A stretch of 64,000 nt of DNA from JBGRQA01 sp041725895. Lineage in GTDB: Bacteria > Bacteroidota > Bacteroidia > Bacteroidales > Marinifilaceae. Numbering within the stretch: the first letter of the stretch is position 1; each line of letters opens with the position of its first letter. A program made the position numbers and the translations under genes. The stretch is from contig JBGRQA010000003.1 in the NCBI GenBank assembly GCA_041725895.1, forward strand, positions 210,490 through 274,489. Reading direction: 5' to 3'. The notes below the pieces were generated by a model. The model was not told where the DNA came from. It did not search any database and was given only the letters and a program-made list of their open reading frames with translations. Positions 42,656 to 49,861 of the stretch are shown here, one piece after another.

Positions 42656-43017
42656 AAATTCCCGGAGAATTCTCCGCATCAATGGTACAACCGGCAGGTC
42701 TATTTCGATACACTGCTTCTCCTTTTATATCGAACACGGTTTGATGCTATCCTATGGGGGAGGATACTCCTTCTCACCCGATTCTATATCCCCCTCTGGC
42801 AAGATGAGCCCATGCGCTGCCATTCTTACCTCGTGCGCTACCCTTTTCGAGGCATGCGCTACTAAAATGAATGCATGCGCTCCCCTGATAATGCCATGCG
42901 CTACCTTTCTGGACCCGTGCGCTACCCCCAAGATGCCATGCCCTTTAAGTAGCAGGGGTTGAAAAGCGCAGGGGACGAACTAAATTGGGGAAATGGCACT
43001 CCCATGGATAAGCGGGA
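42656..43017. other. intergenic region carrying a 21-bp repeat array
   Basis: No recognised gene. Its right half is dominated by the seven-unit 21-bp array described next; the left part is unremarkable. Confidence 0.6.
42811..42957 (+). repeat. seven-unit array with an exact 21-bp period
   Basis: The word CATGCGCTACC (or CGTGCGCTACC) begins at 42811, 42832, 42853, 42874, 42895, 42916 and, degenerate, 42937: always 21 nt apart, with about 10 variable nt between. In one plus-strand frame (ATG 42744, stop near 42962) this reads as a Cys-Ala-Thr heptapeptide repeat. The period also equals two turns of the DNA helix. Coding or protein-binding roles are both open. Confidence 0.85.
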
Positions 43018-43797
43018 TCAGTTCTTCTCGATGGTGGAGAGGTTCAGTTCGATGGAGGAGGACTTGGTTCTCCTGGTGTTTTTGTAGGAAGCGTTGCGTT
43101 CCCGCCGGTGTTGACTGGCGTAGGCCTTCCGAAGTTCGGGATGGTTGCGGAACACAAATTTGCCGTAGCTGCGTATTTCGTTTACCACCTCATGCAGAAG
43201 AGTGTAGGCTTTGTCGCGAATGGTAAGGGTTTCCTCTTTGGTGTACATTCTGCCGCAAACATTGCCCCTCAGTTTCGCCATTTGCTTAGCCAGTTGGCTG
43301 GCCTTGTCCAATTGCGAAAGATCGTAGTTGATGGCCAGGAGTGGCGCCGGGTTGTTTCTCCCCAGGGTGGCGAGCAGGCTCAGGTCCATAATTGTTTCGG
43401 CGTAGGAATTGCTCTTTTTGATGGCCGAAAGCTTCTGCAGAAGGTCTTCCCTGTTTCGGTAGGCGAACGTCATGCTGTCCAGTAGATCTTTTCGCAGATG
43501 GAAAAGGGCTGGGGACTCGGATTTCCAGCTATCCATGGCCTTCCTCTTTTCGGAGGTTTGTTCCACCCAATTCAATTGAGCTCTTCGCAAGGCCTTGGTT
43601 CGGGCCAGAAGTTTTTCCACCAGGGTTTCATCCATCCCGGCAGAGATCAATTGGGAGAGATCGATAGAAGCACGGGTGTGCAAACGTTCGGCCTCGTAGA
43701 GGTAGATTTCTAAGGGGATTCGGCAATGCTTTACCGAGGTAGCTTGTAGGGCCGTAATTTCGTCCATCAGCTTGAGTAAATCCGTTTGATCCGACAT
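43018..43797 (-). CDS. predicted all-helical protein of unknown function
   Basis: 259 residues from the ATG at 43797 (an upstream TTG at 43806 is possible). It is nearly all predicted helix, Leu/Lys/Arg/Glu rich, without signal peptide or membrane segment; the C-terminal 50 residues are very basic (H-R-R-E-R-N-A-S-Y-K-N-T-R-R-T-K). The gene is visibly richer in G+C than its neighbours and stands alone beside the 21-bp array. I do not recognise the family. The length and lack of in-frame stops support a real gene. Confidence 0.6.
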   Translation of the reverse strand: MSDQTDLLKLMDEITALQATSVKHCRIPLEIYLYEAERLHTRASIDLSQLISAGMDETLVEKLLARTKALRRAQLNWVEQTSEKRKAMDSWKSESPALFHLRKDLLDSMTFAYRNREDLLQKLSAIKKSNSYAETIMDLSLLATLGRNNPAPLLAINYDLSQLDKASQLAKQMAKLRGNVCGRMYTKEETLTIRDKAYTLLHEVVNEIRSYGKFVFRNHPELRKAYASQHRRERNASYKNTRRTKSSSIELNLSTIEKN

Positions 43798-44495
43798 GAG
43801 CTTCAATTTTAGGTGTTTTCTATCCTCCTGTATCTTTTTTAGTATTCCAGGGACCGGGTATTGAAGTTGTTGTTGCAGTGGTTTTTTAGTGTACCTCCAA
43901 TTTAGTTAATATTTGGGGGACAATGAAACGGAGCAGGGAAAAATTTGTTCCCTAACTCCAAGGGAGTATAAAAGGGTTTTTCGATGATTACCTACAATAC
44001 CTCATGCCCTACGGGCAAAGTTGATAGTTTGTGAAAGAAATCATACTTCCCCAGGAAAAGAATTTATTGGAATTGTTGTTGCAAAATAACGCCATCTCTA
44101 CCGCGTAGTGGTTGGGGTTTTGTAGCAAACCAATTGAAAATTCGAACCCTTCCCCGAACTTATTCAATCTCTCCTGTTCTTCCGGCAAATAAAAAAAGAT
44201 ATTTAGATCTTCTTAAACAATTTGATTTCTAACCTGTCAATCGTAATGAACTGGTAACAAACTTGGATAAAAACAGGCTGAAGCATGATTTAATGAAAAA
44301 TTAAACATCCCGAGAACAGGAACTGCGATCCAGCCGAAAAACGGCGTGGCTATAGGGTTGCAGAAATTTACAACTTTTGGGAAGGGTTGCTTCACCGGAT
44401 TAGGATAAACTATAATTCAGAACTGTAGGGAGACGAATTCGTAAACTACCACATACTTCCAACTTTTGGTGTCAAATCCACTTACACAACTGCCT
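43798..44495. other. gene-free interval
   Basis: About 700 nt with no convincing gene. One mini-palindrome (TGCCC-TAC-GGGCA at 44005-44017, preceded by TACAATAC) belongs to the family seen again at 53137-53356. The rest is AT-rich. Confidence 0.5.
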
Positions 44496-45281
44496 ATGTT
44501 ATCCAAATACGAAAAGATATTGCCGGATAACCTGGAAAAAATCAGGGAAAAACTCCGCAATGAAGCCCTCGTTAAAGAATACAATCGCCTCCGTTCCCAC
44601 CTGAAAAAGAAGAGAAGAATCATCTTTCTCCAAAAGATTGCCCTGGGCCTGGCCGTCCTTCTTGTACTTGTTTTAAGCAGTTACATTCTACTCCCGGAAA
44701 GGCAGCAGAATTTCCCACCTGTTGATCCGGTGGCGGAAACCCCAACTTTTTCGCAAAAGACTGCAAATCCAACAGTGCAGGCAAAGCAGCCGTACGAAAC
44801 CTGCTTCCATGTTCGATTCGAGGAAAGCCCTCAATTTCTTTTGGCGTCGTTTCCTCAACTCTCCCTAGCAATCGATTTTTGCTCCGAATTGAGAAAGATG
44901 AACCTTCCCCCGACTTCCATTCTGAAGGACAGTGTTCCCTCGAATTCTTTGAGCAAAGAAATTGTTCGCCCAGCTGCAAACTATTCCATACAACTGGGTG
45001 CTTTTCAGTATCCCTATCTAAAGGAATTCAAACCTTACCTCCGTGCCATTCAGCATTCCCACCACAATGGTCTACACAAATACCGGTTAGGGCCTGTTGA
45101 GGATTATTCGGAAGGGAAACAGCTCGCTGTACAACTTAATTTGCAGCAATTCTATTTGGTTGAAACGGATAAAACGAAAACTCCCACTGCCCTACAATCA
45201 AACGAGATCCAACAGCAAGAAAATTCAAAAGATGCCTACCTGAGTCTTCAGAATCGTTCAAGGGTATCCTCGCAAAAATAG
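44496..45281 (+). CDS. single-pass membrane protein with SPOR-like domain, second copy
   Basis: 261 residues from the ATG at 44496; the open frame extends 10 codons further up without support. Same layout as the protein at 28496: charged helix, membrane helix at about 45-63, linker, then from about 165 a SPOR-like region with Y-S-I-Q-L-G-A-F, G-L-H-K-Y-R-L-G-P-V and F-Y-L-V. It has an extra Gln/Asn/Ser-rich tail of about 35 residues. Both copies share L-A-x-F-x-x-L-x-x-A-x-x-F-C in the middle region, so they are true paralogues. Confidence 0.7.
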   Translation: MLSKYEKILPDNLEKIREKLRNEALVKEYNRLRSHLKKKRRIIFLQKIALGLAVLLVLVLSSYILLPERQQNFPPVDPVAETPTFSQKTANPTVQAKQPYETCFHVRFEESPQFLLASFPQLSLAIDFCSELRKMNLPPTSILKDSVPSNSLSKEIVRPAANYSIQLGAFQYPYLKEFKPYLRAIQHSHHNGLHKYRLGPVEDYSEGKQLAVQLNLQQFYLVETDKTKTPTALQSNEIQQQENSKDAYLSLQNRSRVSSQK

Positions 45282-45941
45282 GACGTTTTACAAATTCATC
45301 TCCCACTCGTCCGGTATTTTACATGGAGAAATAAGGAAGTAAAAAGCCATCATATCCAATCTAACTCCTAGCGATTGAGAAAGGCACATCTAATATTCGG
45401 TTCTATATGAATTATAGTGGGTTCTTTTCGTTCAAAGTAATTCCTATTATTATATTTTCGTCCTTTAGCCGGACTGGCTTTTCTTTTGTCTTGACACAAA
45501 AGAAACAACCGAGCGTAGCGAGTTCATGAACACCTTCATCTACAATTATTGTAGTGAATAAAAAATCAAGGCTACGATTAAAGTTTATTCGATCAGATAC
45601 AAGGAATTAAAAATGTATAAATTCTACGAACAAACACAATTTATATTACCACTAGAAAACATCTAAAGCTAAATTTTTTCTCTCCGATAATTCCTTCCCG
45701 AGAGGCGTACAACCCGATTCAAATCACCGCACGCTATTTTTCGATAGAATCAACAATGGGAAGAGGACGCCTGCTTCTCCCCTTACGGAACCCAACAATA
45801 CTATGTTAATAATATTTTGTTTATATTTACCCAACAGCTGGAATTTCAAGCTGATTGAATCCGAACGAATTACAAACCCTCTTCTGTGACTCTCTCCCTC
45901 TTTCAGGAGTAGGAATCCCGAAGAAACAAAACGATTAGAAA
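45282..45941. other. gene-free interval with dispersed repeat copy A
   Basis: It contains the repeat at about 45405-45670 (listed separately) and an AT-rich leader before the PD40 gene. No gene is seen. Confidence 0.55.
45405..45670 (+). repeat. dispersed intergenic repeat, copy A
   Basis: It shares its left end (ATAGTG, then CTTTTC and AAAGTA/AGAGTATTTCCT) and its right end (GCTACGATTAAAGTTT, then GAACAAA and ATATAGAGC-like words) with the segment at 49309-49670. The middle differs. The interior TTGACACAAAAGAAAC and GAGCGTAGCGAGTTC words recur in intergenic DNA of this phylum, from memory. It has no coding capacity. Confidence 0.6.
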
Positions 45942-46916
45942 ATGAAATTCATCCTAAGTATTTCCCTGCTCTTGTGCTCCTCCCTTCTTTTTGCGCAGAG
46001 CAAAACTCCGGGTCCAAAAGAGGAGGCGGTAGCTCCCTTTCTGCCTGAACTGTTTTCCCAATTCCCCAATGTTAGAGATTTGACAATTTCTCCTGATGGG
46101 AATCAAATGTATTTTACCCTGCAAAGCTACCGACGAGGCCAGGTTTTTATTGTTGGAATGCACAAAGAGGAGGGCAAATGGAGGAAACCGGAGGTAGCTC
46201 CCTTTTCAGGTCGATACAATGACGTAGAGCCCGCCTTCGCTCCCGATGGTCTAAAACTGTTCTTTTGTTCCAACCGCCCCCTGTCCGATACCATTCAGGA
46301 ACCCAAAGACGTGGACATCTGGTACGTTGAACGAAAAGATTTCGATTCCCCCTGGTCGAAACCCGTAAATATCGGAGCTCCTATCAACACCGCAAACAAT
46401 GAGTATTACCCCAGCCTGACAACATCCGGCAAATTATACTACACCGCCCAAAGGGACGACAGCAAGGGAGGGGAAGATATCTATGTGAGCCAATGGCAGC
46501 AGGGCAGCTACACAACCCCGGTTTCCCTTCCCCAAACCATCAATTCGGAATTGGGGGAATTCAACGCATTTATTGCACCCGATGATTCCTACCTTATCTT
46601 CTCCTCCTACGGCAGAAAAGATGATTTGGGCAATGGCGATTTGTACATCAGTTTCCGGGACAGGGAAGGCAAATGGAGCCCGGCAAAAAATCTGGGAAGC
46701 TCAATCAATACCAAAGAAATTGAATACTGCCCCTTTGTGGATACCAAAACCCAAACCCTCTACTTTACCAGTAGCAGAAACAAGATTCCGAAGTTCTTCG
46801 ATCAGGCTCAAAACCTGGAGCAAATCCTCAAGTGCATGAATCAATGTGAGAACGGGTTGAATCGCCTCTACAGGGTATCCGTCCGGAAACTTTTAAAAGA
46901 CAACAAGCAGCCATAG
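45942..46916 (+). CDS. secreted PD40/TolB-like beta-propeller protein
   Basis: 324 residues with a signal peptide. Repeated S-P-D-G-x-x-M/L-Y-F and W-S-K-P-V-N-I-G blocks (for example I-S-P-D-G-N-Q-M-Y-F near 50, F-A-P-D-G-L-K-L-F-F near 100, F-T-S-S-R-N near the end) indicate a propeller of the WD40-like PD40 family. In Bacteroidota such proteins are often envelope or carbohydrate-binding. The stop is 3 nt before the GNAT gene. Exact role unknown. Confidence 0.82.
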   Translation: MKFILSISLLLCSSLLFAQSKTPGPKEEAVAPFLPELFSQFPNVRDLTISPDGNQMYFTLQSYRRGQVFIVGMHKEEGKWRKPEVAPFSGRYNDVEPAFAPDGLKLFFCSNRPLSDTIQEPKDVDIWYVERKDFDSPWSKPVNIGAPINTANNEYYPSLTTSGKLYYTAQRDDSKGGEDIYVSQWQQGSYTTPVSLPQTINSELGEFNAFIAPDDSYLIFSSYGRKDDLGNGDLYISFRDREGKWSPAKNLGSSINTKEIEYCPFVDTKTQTLYFTSSRNKIPKFFDQAQNLEQILKCMNQCENGLNRLYRVSVRKLLKDNKQP

Positions 46917-46919
46917 CCA

Positions 46920-47429
46920 ATGCAAGACCAAACAACTATTCGGCCCATCCAACCTGGAGATGCAATGGCTTTCCTGGATCTGAAAAAGAAATTGGACAGG
47001 GAATCAAAATTTATGCTATTGGAACCGCAGGAACGGAATTCCACCCTTGAGGAAATCCGAAAGGAAATTGAATTCCTTAGTCTGAACCATAACGGCACCA
47101 TTCTGATAGCCGAAACAGAGAATCAAATCGTAGGCTACCTTTCCCTGGAAAGGGGTGCTTTCAGACGAATTCACCATACCGTTTACCTGGTTACAGGTAT
47201 TCTTCAAAAATATTGGAAAAAAGGCATTGGTTCCGCACTTTTGGAAAAGGCCATATACTGGTGCAGGGAGAATCGTATCCAACGAATCGAACTAACTGTT
47301 CTAACTCCTAACACTTCGGCCATTGCCCTCTACAAAAAATTTGGCTTTGAAAAGGAAGGAGTACGGAAACGTGCTATTCTTCTTGAAGGAAAGTTGATGG
47401 ATGAATATTATATGGCGAAGCTGCTTTAG
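46920..47429 (+). CDS. GNAT-family N-acetyltransferase
   Basis: A 169-residue acetyltransferase. The acetyl-CoA motif is K-G-I-G-S-A-L-L-E-K near 105, followed by R-I-E-L-T-V and A-I-A-L-Y-K-K-F-G-F-E-K-E-G, typical of the RimI/RimL/spermidine-type branch. The substrate is unknown. It is probably cotranscribed with the PD40 gene and is followed by a strong terminator. Confidence 0.9.
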   Translation: MQDQTTIRPIQPGDAMAFLDLKKKLDRESKFMLLEPQERNSTLEEIRKEIEFLSLNHNGTILIAETENQIVGYLSLERGAFRRIHHTVYLVTGILQKYWKKGIGSALLEKAIYWCRENRIQRIELTVLTPNTSAIALYKKFGFEKEGVRKRAILLEGKLMDEYYMAKLL

Positions 47430-47435
47430 TAAGAT

Positions 47436-47480
47436 AAACCAATCCCGTTCTTGAATGAATCAAAAGCGGGATTGGTTTTT
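47436..47480. terminator. bidirectional terminator
   Basis: AAACCAATCCCG pairs with CGGGATTGGTTT over a 19-nt loop, then five T. It lies between the convergent GNAT and gamma-glutamyltransferase genes. Confidence 0.85.
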
Positions 47481-47492
47481 CCTTTGGAAACA

Positions 47493-49205
47493 TTAATAGC
47501 CTAGAGCCCGACTATCCTTATGTCGCAGCGTATCGGCGGCTCCTTCCAGCAAACCATCGGGACGAATAAGTATGTTTGCCATCATCCCAATACGGGATTG
47601 ATCCACCAGGGCATGTCCAAAACCTTCCAGCTTCTTCCGGCTTTCCTTATTCAATACATCCGGTTCAAGGTAAACCTCATCGGGTAGCCACTGGGAATGG
47701 ATACGCGGAGCATTTACGGCCTCCTGCATACTCATTCCAAAATCAATAACATTGAGAATATTCTGATATACGGCAGTAATTATGGTAGAACCACCAGGAG
47801 TTCCCACCAGCATTTCCAACTTTCCGTCCTTTTCGACAATGGTAGGCGACATACTGCTCAGCATACGCTTTTCGGGTGCAATGGCATTGGCCTCACCACC
47901 CACCAATCCAAACTGATTGGGGTAACCGGGCTTGATACTGAAATCATCCATTTCGTTGTTCAACAGAAAACCACCCCCTTTTACAACCACCTTTGAACCG
48001 TAGTTGCCATTCAAAGTGGTGGTAATGGCAATGGCATTGCCTTCCCTATCCACAATGGAGAAATGAGTGGTTTCGAAACTCTCGATCACTTCAACCTTTC
48101 CGGCCTTCACCGCCTGGGAATCGGTCTTTCCTTCCATTCTGATGTCGGCCATACGCTGGGTGATGTACTCCTCACTCAACAAACGTTCCTGCGGTACTTC
48201 ATAGAAATCGGGGTCGCCCAGCCAGGTTGCCCGGTCGGCATAAACTCTGCGTTCCAACTCCACCATCAGGTGAAGGTGTTCGGGCGAATTGTGCCCCATC
48301 TTTTTAAGATCGTAGGACTCAGTCCCCTTCAACAACTGCAAAAGAGCAATTCCCCCACTGGAAGGAGGTGGCATGGAAATAATTTTATGGCCCCTATAGC
48401 TACCTGTAACAGGGGTACGCCATACCGATTGGTATTTATTCAGATCCTCGTAGGAAATCAATCCCTTGTGATTCTGCATCTCTTTCACAATGAGATCTGC
48501 AGTTTTCCCTTCATAGAAACCGGCCCTTCCCTTGTCACGAATTCGCTCCAGAGTTTCGGCCAATTCCGGATGACGGAGCACCTCGCCAGCCTGCCATTCC
48601 TTTTCACCAGCAAGATACACCTTACCCCCATTGGCTTTTAGCAAACGCTTGCGGTAAACATTCAACTTGGCAGCTTCCGCAGCGGTTAATACAACGCCCT
48701 GTTCGGCCAGCTCAACAGCAGGCTGTACCAATTTCTCCCAGGGCAACCGACCGTATTTTTGATGCAATTTAACCATTCCATCCACACTACCCGGAACCCC
48801 TACGGCCAGGTGCCCGGTCTGGCTCAGGTCACCAATTACCTCCTTTTGCTGATCCAGGTACATATCGCGGTGTGCTTTAAGGGGAGCTTTTTCACGAAAA
48901 TCGAGGGCATCGTATTGTCCTTTTCCGGTACGAAGGACAGCGAAACCTCCCCCGGCAATATTTCCGGCACGCGGGTAAACAACCGCCAAAGCAAACTGCA
49001 CAGCAACCGCTGCATCATAAGCATTACCACCATCTTTCAAGATCTGACGCCCCACTTCGGAAGCCAGAAAATGAGCGGTAACAACCATGCCATTGGCCTG
49101 AATACAAGAATTGGTTGGAGTTTCCTTGGCCCTGGAGTGCTGAGTAGAAGTACAGGCCCCCAGAGCTAAAAAAAGAGAGAGTAGGAGAAAAGAAAAAATT
49201 CTCAT
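47493..49205 (-). CDS. ggt: gamma-glutamyltransferase, lipoprotein form
   Basis: A 570-residue self-processing Ntn hydrolase that cleaves glutathione and other gamma-glutamyl compounds in the envelope. The autocatalytic cut would precede the Thr of the T-T-H-F-S-I-V-D motif near 380. The L-N-x-x-x-G-S-K-V/G-G-F-L-L-N-N-E-M-D-D-F-S and S-M-S-P-T-I-V segments are conserved. A lipobox (L-A-L-G-A-C at 13-18) marks it as a lipoprotein. Confidence 0.94.
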   Translation of the reverse strand: MRIFSFLLLSLFLALGACTSTQHSRAKETPTNSCIQANGMVVTAHFLASEVGRQILKDGGNAYDAAVAVQFALAVVYPRAGNIAGGGFAVLRTGKGQYDALDFREKAPLKAHRDMYLDQQKEVIGDLSQTGHLAVGVPGSVDGMVKLHQKYGRLPWEKLVQPAVELAEQGVVLTAAEAAKLNVYRKRLLKANGGKVYLAGEKEWQAGEVLRHPELAETLERIRDKGRAGFYEGKTADLIVKEMQNHKGLISYEDLNKYQSVWRTPVTGSYRGHKIISMPPPSSGGIALLQLLKGTESYDLKKMGHNSPEHLHLMVELERRVYADRATWLGDPDFYEVPQERLLSEEYITQRMADIRMEGKTDSQAVKAGKVEVIESFETTHFSIVDREGNAIAITTTLNGNYGSKVVVKGGGFLLNNEMDDFSIKPGYPNQFGLVGGEANAIAPEKRMLSSMSPTIVEKDGKLEMLVGTPGGSTIITAVYQNILNVIDFGMSMQEAVNAPRIHSQWLPDEVYLEPDVLNKESRKKLEGFGHALVDQSRIGMMANILIRPDGLLEGAADTLRHKDSRALGY

Positions 49206-49861
49206 CGGTTCAAATTTAGTAGTTTAACAATAAGGGGTAAAGGTAAGCACTGACAAGGAAATAGTAAAACAGGAATAGAACAATAAGTAGGAAAAAAGAC
49301 GGATTTTATATGGATAATAGTGAGTGCTTTTCTTTTAGAGTATTTCCTTACAATAAGCTTTTGTACTTTAAACTGGCAGGTTTGTACTTTTTTCATGAAA
49401 AAAAAGTACCAAAAATTCTAGGCTACGGCACTCAGAGACCCATCACGGCTCAAAGGCTAAACAGAATGAACTCACCTCGTTCCTCGGCTCAAACAGCATT
49501 CTGTTCTTAACGCCTTCTCTGCCTATGGGGCCCCTCTTCCGTTGCCAATGCCAAAGCGCTACGATTAAAGTTTGTGTAAATTTGAAACAAGAAGTTTGTA
49601 TGTGTAAATATTCAAGGAACAAAACTTAATTCATTTTTACCAACTAAAAACCATATAGAGCCAAAAGAAGGAATGGATAGACCTGCCAGGAACTCCCTGA
49701 TGAAACAGGGGAGCATTTTGGCAAATCTCCATTCAATTAACTAAATTTAACTTTTTATGTTTCATTTTAACGCTTCATCTAGCTGATTATGGATAAATTT
49801 ACATTCGAATGATATTTTAGATATTGTTCATTATCGAATTACATCATAAAACATTTTACTT
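49206..49861. other. gene-free interval with dispersed repeat copy B
   Basis: It contains the repeat at about 49309-49670 (listed separately) and the AT-rich leader of the M16 peptidase gene. No gene recognised. Confidence 0.55.
49309..49670 (+). repeat. dispersed intergenic repeat, copy B
   Basis: It is homologous at both ends to copy A at 45405-45670 and in the same orientation, with a longer, unrelated middle that holds the inverted pair GTACTTTTTT/AAAAAAGTAC near 49384-49408. No coding potential. Confidence 0.6.

Noticed and set aside
42744..42962. Small Cys-rich heptad-repeat protein gene over the 21-bp array
   Set aside because: It may be real, but the frame could be a by-product of a period divisible by three. 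It is reported as a repeat, with the coding option left open in the findings.
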